Positions 35,202 to 46,528 of a stretch of 64,000 bases of DNA are shown here, piece after piece. The notes beneath the pieces were generated by a model, which did not search any database, was not told the origin of the DNA, and worked only from the letters and a program-made list of their open reading frames with translations. The translations under genes were made by a program, and so were the position numbers. The stretch is from Theocolax elegans. Taxonomy: Eukaryota > Arthropoda > Insecta > Hymenoptera > Cerocephalidae. The stretch lies in NCBI GenBank assembly GCA_026168455.1, contig CM047426.1:71451986-71515985 (forward strand), given 5' to 3'. Position 1 is the stretch's first letter. Every line of letters begins with the position of its first letter.

Positions 35202-35677
35202 TGTTGAGGAGTCAGACAATTATGTAGGACAATGAGCTGCCTATATAAAGAAAAGAACCAACCAGTTACAAGTTTTAGACAGAGAAGTAAAACAAGTGAT
35301 TAACGTCGAACCTACGCCCGATTCAGGTTCGACTCATTACAACGACCGGCATCGGATCACGACGGAACAGTCTCTTCAGGTATCAGCTCCAGGCAGCCTT
35401 ACGATCAACCGCTCAAACGCCAACCAGCAGCAGCAACCTAGCAGCAAACGCCAACCAACAGCAGCAACCTAGCATCTACCAACCAGCATCCAACTAGCAA
35501 CCAACACTAGCAAGTATTGCAGAAATCGTATGAAGAGGACTTCATATTGTAAACCAACGTATTTATCCTTTAACATCTCAAACAATTATTTAATCCTGTC
35601 TTCACCATCCGCTCGTTAAGCAGTCCGCCTAACCGAGTAACGGTACCCATAGTAGTTCATACCTCTCACACGTAACA
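35202..35677 (+). mobile_element. Probable solo LTR of an LTR retrotransposon
   Basis: The segment starts TGTTGAGGAG and ends CGTAACA. CACA flanks it on both sides (35198-35201 and 35678-35681). It has a TATA box (CTATATAAAG, 35241-35250) with about 240 bp of GC-richer transcribed-type sequence downstream, including near-repeats of CAACCAGCAGCAGCAACC. This layout fits a BEL- or gypsy-type LTR left by recombination. No internal element or second LTR is present, so the ends rest on TG/CA and a 4-bp duplication only. Confidence 0.5.
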
Positions 35678-36244
35678 CACATAACTAGACTCAAATTTGA
35701 TCTATGTTTAAAAGCTAAAAATGAGCTCAAAACAGAATATAAATTATATTTTAATTTATATAATGGTTAAAAAATAAGGAGAAAATGCGTTTCACAGAGA
35801 GGAGAAAACTGGACACATTTTTCGCCTATTTTTCATCCATTTTTTCGACCATTCTATTTAGAATATCTATTTATTACCTATTTAATGGAATACGATTTCT
35901 ACTACTACAAATACAAAACAAATTGATTGTATAAATTACATGGAAATTTTAAAAAGCCTTCACTAAGTAGACTCGATTTCAAAATATTATATTAAATTAA
36001 TGAATAATTTTAATTTATTTTCTATTTAATCTACGTAATTTAAATAAAAAATAATATGCTAAAATGCCTTACACTTATACGACTAATTATTTCGTAACTT
36101 TAGGATATGTTTTCTTACATAAAAATATGGAAAATAGCGATGCAATTTATTTTAATGGGACTGCTGCACTAAAAGTTAAAACTATTTAAGTACAATTTTA
36201 AAAATATCTGTATTAGTTCAAATAATTTAAATTAACTGGTACAC

Positions 36245-36510
36245 TGAGAAAAATGTGTAATAGAAATTATTAAAAATTCTAATAAAAATTATTATAAATT
36301 ATTATGAAATATACAAATTTTACTATGTTGACGTAGCAAATTTTAATAGAAAACATAGTAATTTTTATTATTTCGAGAGCGAGTCAAATTAAAAATAAAT
36401 TTGTACTTTCATATGTTTACATTTTTACGTCCGTTATACATTTATTTTATTATTATTTACTTTATTACGTACAATTTGAAATACAGACAAATAATATTTA
36501 TGGATACAAA
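36245..36510 (-). mobile_element. Inverse, truncated copy of the SINE-like body
   Basis: CACTGAGAAAAATGTGTAAT through AACGGACG-type sequence and ACAATTTGAAATACAGACAA is the reverse complement of about 26120-26465. The tRNA-like head is missing. Confidence 0.55.
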
Positions 36511-37667
36511 TTTAATTGCATATAATATACAAAACAAATTCTTTGGTAGATTTTTTTTGTAACCTTTTTCTTTGATTTTGTTGCTTTTTTCAATTTTTCG
36601 CACTAACGCGAACGTACAGATATTTATTCGTTGTATTATATATTGATATTAATTTATTATAATTTTTCTAATTGCCTTCTACAGCTTAAAGGGAAACCGT
36701 ACTACCTACAGTACGATTATTCATTTTATTCAATGTAAGCGTATAATTTTGAAATTTCGCCAACCTACCAACAATCTATAGATATTATAGAATGTAGAAT
36801 ACGTTCGTACCATTGCGTTTAAACAAAAATTGACTGCGTAAAACGAAAAATCGTGTATGTCGGTATATAGGTATAATACGTAAGATTGCGGTATCACCTT
36901 AAGCACGGTTCAAAACGCGAATAAATAGGATAAATAAATAATAAACCAAAGTGGCCTTCGGTTATACATAAATCGTAAAGGTATTTTTGATGTGCCAAGC
37001 AAAAACGCCTCCTTTTAACTCGGGGGGCGCACCGACCACGTTGGCTACAAAAGTTTTTAACTCGGAGTATTTACAAGGCACAGAAATAAAAAAAAGTTTG
37101 TTAGATTGATATTTTGAGGTAGAATAAATTCTATTTATTTATATATGAGTTACAGGAAACTTTTTTTAGTAAAAAAATAAAATTTATGAAGTTTTCGAAT
37201 TTTTAAAAAGTGAGTAACACTTCTATTAGTATTTTTAATTTTTTTCTTGATAAAAGCAAATTCTTGAACCTTATTTATTTCAATAGTATTTATTGAAAGG
37301 TAACTAAAAAAAATTTTTGAAGTAATTTGTCCAAGACTTTTCTTTTTCACAATGGTAAGAAAAAATTTTTTATAGTGAGTTACAACTTAAATTCTTGAAA
37401 AAACCATACATTTTCAATTTCATAACTACAATCGATGGACAAAATAAACTAATGCACATTATTAGACATCATTTTTTCCATAAGAAACTGTACCGAAGTA
37501 TCGATATGTTCATATTATAGCACAGTTATCCTGGAGTAACAACAATTTTAAAAGTTTTGGGGATTTGCTCATAAATGATCGCTAAATTTAACAGTGTCTA
37601 ATTTTAAGTATAAGAAGAATACATCTTTTTTATCCAGATTTACAAAAAAATACCAAAGAAATGTTCG
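36511..37667. other. Anonymous AT-rich DNA
   Basis: No recognisable gene or repeat. A short GC patch (TCGGGGGGCGCACC) lies near 37019. Confidence 0.3.
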
Positions 37668-38059
37668 TTAAGGGGGTTCCATACTCAATTTTTGATGATT
37701 AATTAATAAAAAAGTATAACGGTATGTGAAAAAATAAGAGAAGAGGCGCCTTTGTTTATCGATAATCTAACTGTGTGATGATTATTAGATTAAAATATTA
37801 TTGCATTTTCGAGAAAAGTCTTACCAAAAATATCGAATGTTTTCACCTCGTTGAGGTTAGGTTCACAATTTTGGTAAGACTTTTCTATAAAACGCAATAT
37901 AATTTTAAACTGAAATTCAGCACACAGTTAGATTGTTACTGAACAAAGGCGCCTCTTCTCTTATTTTTTCACATACTGTTTTATTTACAAATTTATTACT
38001 AATAATCACGATTGCCGATAAGGTAGGGAGGATAAATATTGACTATGGCACCCAGTTAA
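37668..38059. mobile_element. TTAA-flanked palindromic MITE, copy 2
   Basis: The layout is the same as 7485-7876, with TTAA at 37668-37671 and 38056-38059 and ends GGGGGTTCCATACTCAATTT / CTGGGTGCCATAGTCAATAT (reading inward). The self-complementary centre is also shared. Divergence between the copies is by point changes only over nearly the same length. Confidence 0.8.
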
Positions 38060-38728
38060 TTCAATGACGAAAGACTTTTGGTAGAAAAAAATTAATCATT
38101 GTTAAATGGAAAGAAATATATTTTTTGTTGTCTTTTTCCTAAATTCTGATATTTGAATTTGTGTTTCAATAAAGTGGTTTCTTTAATTCGAAAACATACG
38201 TCATTGTATTAACCTGCATCTTAATTACGTGACACGTTTCATAAGACATATTATTTTTTTAAAATAAAAAAATATTTCTTCTACTTAAAGATAATATTTT
38301 TTTAATTATATTATTTTTTTCTCAAACATTTTAGTCATTGTTTCAATGAAATGCTATTACTACGCCAATCAAGAATTTTTTTGGTTTAAATTAAAAAAAT
38401 TATAGAAATTATTTTTTTTCTTTTAATACACATTTTTAATTTAAGAAATAATTTCTTTGAATTGTAAATTTTAATTATTTTTATATGTACATTATTTCAT
38501 GTGATAAACACTATCTTTAAAATAAAAAACTTGTTTGTCTAAAATGAAAAACTTATTGGTTGGAAAAACATTACTCTTTAAGGGGTACATTTTGTGTCAA
38601 GGATTATTGTGTCGTACATATTTTATTTGATATGATATTTATTTGTAGAATAATTTTGTCGTCCATGCAGTATGTTTAAAGGGTTTTGGTTTTTTTCGAT
38701 TTTGATGAACAAACCATGTATGTTTTTA
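38060..38728. other. Anonymous AT-rich DNA
   Basis: No feature is recognised. Confidence 0.3.
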
Positions 38729-38774
38729 TATGGCGACGTTTCGATGGATATCCTCTATCCTCATCAGGCTATAC
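38729..38774 (-). ncRNA. Hammerhead ribozyme motif of a Penelope remnant
   Basis: On the minus strand the core boxes CUGAUGA and GAAAC are intact. Stem II can form between GAU and AUC. Stem III is the minimal CG before the UC cleavage site. Stem I pairs seven positions with one mismatch (GUAUAGC with GCCAUAU). The adjoining AACAAACCATG flank resembles the decayed motif at 5309, so both come from one Penelope subfamily. No endonuclease or RT coding sequence is left nearby. Confidence 0.65.
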
Positions 38775-40411
38775 CTTTATTGATAATATCAGTATAAAAA
38801 TATGTTTCAAAACATCTTATACATATTAATAATTTCGTAGCAATTGCATTACATTATAAATTATTTGCACCACTTACTATTTTGTCATTAGTATAAACGT
38901 ATAAAACGTATAATTAATATAGCATCTCTGATGCGTCGCACTATAATTTAAAACAAAAGTAAGCAAATTTATTAAAAACAAATATAATTTTGCGCAGAAA
39001 TTGAGATTATGTGTGATCTATACCTTTCCATAGCAGTTAAGTCCATAATCAACATCCATTTTTAAAAAGTTAAAGAAATTAAATAAATAAATTAGAAACA
39101 GTCTAAAATAATTTAACACACATATAACACATATTTAGCCAAAGGCAGTCTAATTGGTAAAATAACGAAATCTCAATTGTATCACAGACGCTCCCTATTG
39201 TAAAATTGAGCAAGTGCTCGAATCGAAGATCTCGAATCTCGATCTCGAACATTAAAAAACTCGAAAATCAATTGAAAACAAAACATCGGCGCGCGTAGCG
39301 CGCCCAAATCCTATAGTAATAACAAACAATTCAAATTTCTCGCTTCGCGTTCTTAGAGACACATGTGCGATCAATCGAAATTAGATCAATCGAACAGACA
39401 TCCAAAGTACATAAATAACTAATATATGTGGTAAGGAATGAAGGTCTGCCTCGAAGTAGGTAACGGCGTCAAGTGGCTCGGTGATGTCCCGCTAGACCTG
39501 CGGGCGCCGGCGTTAGATGCGTATGCGTTCGGAGCTCGATGATTGCCAGATGTCGAAGTCGCAGTTCTTTGACTAAGGCTCGTAGATACAAACGATGCAT
39601 CTCGATTTCCGAATACAAACTTTCTCTCGACTTTTAATGTATATTTTTTTAAAGTTCAAGTAGCAGAGCTTCGCCCTCGGATAAAATTTAAAGAGTTGAC
39701 TAGCAAAGCTTCGTCTTATGAAAGCTTTAGACAAAAAACTAGGAGTGGCTGTCTCCGTTCTGGGTCCTCTATATACGCTAAAAATCTATGCATCTGTCCT
39801 TGTCTTACGCTTTACTTTAGATGGAAATCGCGTAATTAGTTCTTGATTTTTCTGTGCTTGCACCCGATTGGACCGTTAGATTTGCGTGATCCAAAAATGA
39901 TCGAATCCCATACATTTTCTGTATCGCTTATGTGCGTATTGGCTTTGAATAATATTTTAAACTATATGTATCGGTTTCTTTTTTATTTGAAATGTTCGTA
40001 GATTAATCTGTCCCTTAGCTCCATAAATTAGGCTTTTTATTACTGCATGTACTTAGAATCATTCTCTATCAACCTTATTTCGTTCGTCTTCTACGCCATA
40101 ATTTTACTCTATACTACGCAGTACTTTTTACGAAAAATAATAATATAATTTTCGTCGGGATGCGACAATATGAAAACAATTTGTCAGTAGGGTGAGTCAC
40201 TTTTTGAGTGATAACATCCCCCAGGTAAGCTCAAAAAAGAAGATTTAAAGATTTAATTTCCCACGCAAGAAATATCCGATTCTCTCCTAAATATGAAATA
40301 TCTTATATTTTACGGTGTTTCATTATTCGGACACTAGTACCAAAAATACACTGAATATAAAACATAATTTTTGTGCAGTTTCATAAACACGAACACGTAG
40401 AGAGAATGTAT
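38775..40411. other. Anonymous DNA with one perfect GC hairpin
   Basis: GGCGCGC GTA GCGCGCC at 39288-39304 is a perfect 7-bp hairpin in AT-rich surroundings, followed by AAATCCTATAG. It resembles a Helitron-type 3' hairpin, but a CTRR end is not clear. A GC-richer patch at about 39440-39600 is unassigned. Confidence 0.3.
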
Positions 40412-40900
40412 ATATGAGGTATTCCACGTGAAGTGGTCCGATGAAAATATTAAAATGCACTAAATTTTCGGGACACATTGCAAATGTTTTTCAGAATATA
40501 GAAAAAAATCTATTTACTCAAAAGTTATTCTAACCTCAAAAAGTGAATTTTTCCATATTTTTTTCAACACCATCTGGGTTCACCGCTATTTAACTCAAAA
40601 TCTATCAACTTTTACTATAAACCATTGTATGTAAAATTTGCTAATTATGTCTAGACTTTATCCTTCTGGGTTAGAATTTCTAATCTCAAGGTCAATGTTA
40701 CATAAACTACATGTCATCATTCAACTTAAAAAAAGTGTAAGTGCGCCACAATTGATCTTTTTATCCGAAAGTCTAAAAGAAAGCTTGGAGCAACACCTTT
40801 CAAATGATCTGTAGTATTTTATGGCCTTCAATTCTGTAAAAGGTTAAGACAATTTAAAAAAAGACAAAAAATTCACAAAAATTAACATGGTAATTCCCAT
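40412..40900 (+). mobile_element. Diverged single arm of foldback family C
   Basis: TATATGAGGTATTCCACGTG and AGTGGTCCGATGAAAAT correspond to the start of the element at 21486. Later words, such as TTTAACTCAAAATCTATCAA and GCGCCACAATTGATC, follow in the same order. No second arm is found. Confidence 0.5.
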
Positions 40901-41164
40901 TTAAATTTTTAAAAAAATTTCGGGTTTTTTTAAATTATCATAACTTTTTTTTAAACATTTGTGTACTAACACTTATAAAACATTTTAACTTTTTAAATTT
41001 TGCATTTAGTATCATAGAATATTAAATATTTAGTAATTACTTATTATTAATTGTAACATTGCAGTTATTAAAGATGTAGGACTCATTTTGCGTTATTTTT
41101 CTATATATATAGACTACATTATTTCTAATATATATATATCTTCAAATATTATATAGTTATAACA

Positions 41165-41280
41165 AAAAATCTGGAACTCAGGCCCTCCATCTCCCTCCAC
41201 CACGCTCCACCTCCCACCTCCCTCCACCTCCCTCCAACAGATTCTCCACTACACCCTCCACCCAACCCTCCACCGTAACA
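41165..41280. repeat. CCTCCA-rich minisatellite
   Basis: The plus strand is CT-rich with repeated CTCCACCTCC and CCCTCCA words. The minus strand is correspondingly GGAGGG-rich and contains many GGG runs that could form a G-quadruplex. Confidence 0.7.
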
Positions 41281-42294
41281 ACACGTTGTATTATAAAAAT
41301 CACGTTACTGAAACTATACTGCAGCTGAAGTATAATTGGTGATTTTCAAAATTGTATAGAAAAGTATGATTACGTACAAAAATATATAAAATTGCACAAA
41401 AATCTCTTTATCTTTCTACTGTACATTCCACGTAACTTTCCATTACTTTTCGAAAACCCCTCTATCACCCCTAGATAGAGACCCCTAGATAGATGAACAA
41501 ACGTATAAACAAAGCCAATCGGTACATGAGGTAATATGAAAATCACGTCATTATATATTACCTTTTAATGTACAGTAGTATATTAGTATACATGTGACTA
41601 CGTTAGTAACAGCGTTTGAATACTTACATTTATAAACTGATATGCTTATATAATACTTATATAATACATAAATAATATGTAACATATATATACGCACGTA
41701 TATTTATTTTGATTATTATAAACAAATTCATTCCTTAAAGAACCTTCTGTTTCTAATAAATACATACTTGTTTATATAAAATATTGTTTTATATAAATAT
41801 ACATTATCTTCTTACTTCTCACTTATATATCTATACAACTTTGAAATATTAATTTAAAAAATATTTAAATTAAATGCTTCTAAATTAATAATTTTTGAAA
41901 AACTTTTCAAATTTAATTCGTATTTTATATTGCCACTGTTAAAATCTGAATCTTTCTTTTGCCATTACTGTTTATAATAGAATTATCTTAAAAATGCAAT
42001 AATTAATGTATTTAATTTTTAACCCATTGTATATATCATCATATGGATATTTGGAAAAGTGTATGATATACTTGATTAATGTTTATTTTATCTTCAAACA
42101 ATTTTGCATCTGTATTTAAAGCATTACATTGAATATTATTGAGTACACATTTAAAAATGTTATGAGTTTTATCAGGAATGAGTAAACTAATACGCATTCT
42201 TTCAAGTTATATTCACAACTATTTTTTGCGCATGGAAAAAATTCATATATTATCTGTTCTTGAAAAAACATAATTTTGAAATATATATGCGTAT
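41281..42294. other. Anonymous AT-rich DNA
   Basis: No gene is recognised. A TA dinucleotide run at about 42290-42314 is the insertion site of the following element. Confidence 0.3.
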
Positions 42295-42860
42295 ATATAT
42301 ATATATATATATATGGGTGGTTCTCTGCGACATCGAAGATGAAAAAAATAAATATTGCTATAACTGTGGGAATATGTTTTAGAGGTATCCAGTAGTTCTC
42401 CTGAATTTTTTCAGATTTTTTCTGGGCCATTATTTTAAGTTACAGAGAGTCGAAGTTGACATTTTAGCACTTTTTTTGCATTATATGCCCATTTTCATGA
42501 ATTTTTAGTTCCCAGGGGATGCATTTTTCTCTAAAAACATAACTATGACTTTTTTTGTAAAATTTTCCGAACTTTTCATTAAAAATACTTGTAAAGACAT
42601 AAATGTATGCTATTAATAAAATATTACTTATGTCGACTGTAGTATAACTAAATTAATTAATATTTTTATCGGTCTTACAGTCAATTATATGGGCAATCAG
42701 ATTGCCCCTACTTATAATCACCCCCGAAGAATCTATAAAAATAAAAATAAAAAATATAAAATATAAAAAATAAAAACACTAACTAAACATAAAAACAAAT
42801 TATTAATAAAGCAATTTGACTGCCCCCCTGCACAAAAAATCTACTAACCCCAAATATGAT

Positions 42861-42900
42861 GTCCGACGTTTCGAGCTCGCTGCTGCTCCTCATCAGGGAC
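42861..42900 (-). ncRNA. Hammerhead ribozyme motif, left arm
   Basis: This is the exact inverse of the motif at 43921-43960. The boxes CUGAUGA and GAAAC, the GAGC/GCUC stem II and the GUCC/GGAC stem I are all preserved. Its orientation is opposite to the right-arm copy, so a read-through transcript could fold the two arms together instead of forming two ribozymes. Confidence 0.75.
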
Positions 42901-43163
42901 TGAAATGAAAATCTATTCTACACGATATTTAAACCCTCAAAAAAAGCCTCCCCACTCCAAGGACCCACCCTAAATAAATTCACACCAATAAACTAAGCTA
43001 AGTTAAGATAGGATGATAAATCTTATTTAATTTACTTGACTCTATCATTAAATTAACATTCTTATCATTCTTAAATATATGAATATTCTCAAGACTTTCT
43101 CTTTTAAATTTATTATATTTAAATTTCCATTCTCATCACCAGTTCAGTGACAAGATTGGTGCG

Positions 43164-43823
43164 TTGAAAGGTGTTATTGACCGTGCCGTTGGACTGTCAC
43201 ACGGTGATTTTAGAAAAGTAAATTTAGATTTAGTTAAAAAAACTTTTGTTAATAATAATTATCCGATAGATTTGATTAATAGAGTGATTGAAGAGAGAGT
43301 GAATCAAATTTATAATAGTAAATTAAAAGTTAGAGTAGATATTAAAATTGATGCATTTGTTGTTATACCGTATGTTAGAGGTTTATCTGAAAGAATAAGA
43401 AAAGAATTTAAAAAACTAGATATTCAAGTTTTCTTTAGAAATATTAATAATTTAAGTTTTTTGTTTAATAATTGTAAGGATATAGATAGAAAGGATGATA
43501 AATCTGGAGTTGTTTATAAAATAAATTGTATTGATTGTGATAAATGTTACATTGGTCAAACTAGTAGATATTTGAAAAAGAGAATTTATGAACATAAATA
43601 TAGTTTGAGGAGTGTATCTGTCACATCAGGTTTGAAGGAACATTGTTTAGATTTTGTTTATTCATTTGATTTTAAAAATGTAGAAATTTTAGAACAAAAT
43701 ATTATGAATAAATTTAAAAGAGAAAGTCTTGAGAATATTCATATATTTAAGAATGATAAGAATGTTAATTTAATGTTAGAGTCAAGTAAATTAAATAAGA
43801 TTTATCATCCTATCTTAACTTAG
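43164..43823 (+). CDS. Penelope-like element C-terminal region with GIY-YIG endonuclease
   Basis: The 219-residue frame contains, at about residues 110-145, VVYKINCIDCDKCYIGQTSR followed by LKKRIYEHK. This is the GIY-YIG nuclease core as found at the C-terminus of Penelope-like polyproteins, with a CxxC before the YIG and the catalytic Arg. The preceding 100 residues match the linker after the RT thumb, and the RT itself is missing because the copy is 5'-truncated. The frame begins at about 43164, just past the breakpoint with the inverted arm, so the methionine is incidental. In an intact element this domain nicks the target for primed reverse transcription. The frame has no stop, so the copy is young. 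Confidence 0.8.
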   Translation: MKGVIDRAVGLSHGDFRKVNLDLVKKTFVNNNYPIDLINRVIEERVNQIYNSKLKVRVDIKIDAFVVIPYVRGLSERIRKEFKKLDIQVFFRNINNLSFLFNNCKDIDRKDDKSGVVYKINCIDCDKCYIGQTSRYLKKRIYEHKYSLRSVSVTSGLKEHCLDFVYSFDFKNVEILEQNIMNKFKRESLENIHIFKNDKNVNLMLESSKLNKIYHPILT

Positions 43824-43920
43824 CTTAGTTTATTGGTGTGAATTTATTTAGGGCGGGTCCTTGGAGTGGGGAGGCTTTTTTTGAGGGTTTAAATATCGTG
43901 TAGAATAGATTTTCATTTCA

Positions 43921-43960
43921 GTCCCTGATGAGGAGCAGCAGCGAGCTCGAAACGTCGGAC
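43921..43960 (+). ncRNA. Hammerhead ribozyme motif, right arm
   Basis: In order: stem I 5' strand GUCC, core CUGAUGA, a stem II GAGC/GCUC preceded by one extra G, core GAAA, a minimal stem III CG, the cleavage position UC and the stem I 3' strand GGAC. All invariant core bases are present. The very short stem III is typical of retroelement hammerheads, which are thought to work best as dimers. Confidence 0.8.
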
Positions 43961-45440
43961 ATCATATTTGGGGTTAGTAGATTTTTGGTGCAGGGGGGCA
44001 GTCAGATTGCTTTATTAATAATTTGTTTTTATGTTTAGTTAGTGTTTTTATTTTTTATATTTTATATTTTTTATATTTATTTTTATAGATTCTTCGGGGG
44101 TGATTATAAGTAGGGGCAATCAGATTGCCCATATAATTGACTGTAAGACCGATAAAAATATTAATTAATTTATAAATGTATGCTGTCACACTCTTGTAAG
44201 CCATTTAAACCTTAAATAGTCAAAATCAGCAATTCTGCTCCAAACTCTGGAAACCTAATGCTGTCTAAAAGATGTCTTTTTATAGTCAGAAACTGCCTAT
44301 AAATTTCCAGAGTGGGTCTAAATCATTAAGATCACTTATGGTCAAAATATCCGGGAAAAGTGCCCGAAATATTAATAGAAATGTATATTTGTTGCTTATA
44401 ACGATGAATCTAGTAGCATGATCATTGCAAAAAAATTTATACACTTACCTTGGAATGGTAGAAAAGTATCTCCACTTGTTTCAATATCCATCTAATCCCC
44501 TGTAAGCTGCTAAAAATACAAATATTATTATAAAATTATAAAAAATTATTTTTTAAACAATTATAATGCTGGATTTCTAGTTTTACATCTCTTACAAGAA
44601 TTATAATACTAAGTTGAAGAATTACTATAAAAGTATCAACATTATTATTATTATTATTCAGCAATACATTGTTTAGATTTCACAAACTGGTCACTGTCAC
44701 GTAATCATATTACTCATTATAATCTCAGATCCAATTTATTTATATATTTTTTGTATTAAATACGGATATTCAGTTATTGTAATAATAAAGTTAATATATT
44801 TATAGTAATCCTACAGATTAGTATCATAATTCTTAAAGTGGTTGTAAAATTTAAAATGCAGCATTATAAATGTTTAAAAATTAATTTTTTATAATTGTAT
44901 AATAATATTTGTATTTTTAGCAGCTTACAGGGGATTAGATGGATATTGAAACAAGTGGAGATACTTTTCTACCATCCAAGGTAAGTGCATAAATTTTTTT
45001 GCAATGATCATGCTAATAAATTCATCGTTATAAGCAACAAATATACATTTCTATTAATATTTCGGGCACTTCTCCCGGATATTTTGACCATAAGTGATTT
45101 TAATGATTTAGACCCACTCTGGAAATTTTTAGGCAGTTTCTGACTATAAAAAGACATCTTTTAGACAGTATTAGGTTACCAGAGTCCGGAGCAGAATTGC
45201 TGATTTTCACTATTTAAGGTTTAAATGGCTTACAAGAGTGTGACAGCATACATTTATGTCTTTAAAAGTATTTTTAATGAACCGTTCGGAAAATTTCGCA
45301 AAAAAGTCATAGTTATGTTTTTAGTGAAAAATGCATCCCCTGGGAACTAAAAATTCATGAAAATGGGCATATAATGCAAAAAAGTGCTAAAATGTCAACT
45401 TTGACTCTCTGTAACTTAAAATAATGGCCCAGAAAAAATC

Positions 45441-46469
45441 CTCTGTGGATCGCGAAATTTGCAAAATTCAAATGTCCTATTATAGTTTGAAGTTGTTTGA
45501 GAGTGCAAGTCTTGGAAGAAACAATTTTCTTTAGCATTTCTGATATACTTTGGATTTTATCGTTTGGTAATCGTATTTGATTCGATTATGTATTCCAAAT
45601 AAGACCCAGAAATTCGATTTCTGTGCTTGGGTTTAATATACATTTTTGAGTTTTGATTTGCCAACTTAGAAAATTCAAGAATTCGAATGTTTCGTTCAGT
45701 TGGGTTATTAACCTGGTTCTGTGTTAAGAAACCAGGAGGAAATCGTCTAGGTAGACTATCACTTTCACTCCCCGCGAACGAAGGATTTCCGCAATCCAAT
45801 TCGTTATTATCGCGAAAGTGTGAGGTGCAGATGAAAGGCCGAAGGGCAAGCACGTCATCTGAATTAATTCGTCGTTGTAAATTAAACGTAGTAAATCCGG
45901 TGTGAGTCCGCTATTAGTACATGAAAGTATGCCTGGGAGAGGTCTATTTTCGCTATGTAATCTCCCTTTTGCAAAAATTCAGGAATTTGATGGTGAGAGA
46001 TAAGTCGGAATTTCTTTACCTGAACATGATTGTTTAGACCTCTCAAATCGAAAACATGACGAACTCCCCCCGAACTTTTCTTTATTAAAAACATTCTGGA
46101 AATGAAGCTGCATCCTAGTTGAATTGGTTTGTCCAAAATCTTCTGCTGTTTCATCAAGTTTATTTGTTCCGTCATTTCTTGAGAAACCTTGGTTTTGAAT
46201 TTTGACAATTTCCAGTTGTGTATCATTGGAGGTTTTGAAACCAATGGTACTCTTGATTCCGATATAATCTTTCGAATATAATCTGGCGCTTTCAGATCTT
46301 TCCAGCGATCTTGATATTGAATTAGTTGACCTCCAGAGAACATTTGATTCGTTAAATAGTCATTTTTGAGATAGCTTGCGAAAGGAATCATCCTTTTTAG
46401 TATTAGGAATGTTCTTATTTTTATTTGTATACTTAGATTTAAAATTAGTGTGACGATTAAATTGTTCAT
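45441..46469 (-). pseudogene. DIRS-like reverse transcriptase, frameshifted and truncated
   Basis: The minus-strand frame from 46469 contains GGQLIQYQDRWKDL, RMFLIKKSSGGVRHVFDLRG and [12 protein letters not shown], the N-terminal RT motifs of DIRS1-like elements. A frame change near 45900 continues with [18 protein letters not shown] and the catalytic YLDD box (about 45750). Another change continues with a QTIIGHLNFANFAIHRG segment, which resembles the start of the DIRS RNase H. The sequence then ends abruptly at 45440 against the foldback element. RNase H remainder, methylase-like domain and tyrosine recombinase are absent, so it cannot be active. Confidence 0.75.
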
Positions 46470-46528
46470 TTTTATGAGAAGTAGAAGTACTAGGTTTTGA
46501 AAAAGTGTTTGAATTATTATAAGTATTT

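Larger units (their letters stand above)
42612..44171 (+). mobile_element. Penelope-like element with 13-bp target duplication and inverted ends
   Basis: ATAAATGTATGCT occurs at 42599-42611 and 44172-44184, exactly flanking the insert, and the foldback copy at 970 shows the empty site. The first ~460 bp (about 42650-43111) are the inverse of the last ~460 bp (about 43706-44162). Between them is the coding sequence for a GIY-YIG domain. Each arm carries one perfect hammerhead motif. Penelope-like retroelements often insert as 5'-truncated copies preceded by an inverted partial copy, and they encode hammerheads in their terminal repeats, so this is a typical non-autonomous insertion. The RT domain is absent. 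Confidence 0.85.
42295..45440. mobile_element. Foldback family A, copy 2, interrupted and truncated
   Basis: The left end GGGTGGTTCTCTGCGACATC (about 42315) and the arm match the first copy at 970-2645. The arm is split at 42611 by a 1560-bp Penelope insertion, resumes at 44185, passes its centre near 44680-44800 and continues in the inverse arm. At about 45440 it stops short of the terminus, missing the last ~115 bp, and joins a DIRS-like RT sequence. Confidence 0.8.

Noticed and set aside
39288..39304. Second Helitron 3' end
   Set aside because: The 7-bp hairpin is perfect, but the downstream sequence lacks a clear CTRR end followed by T and no 5' end was found.
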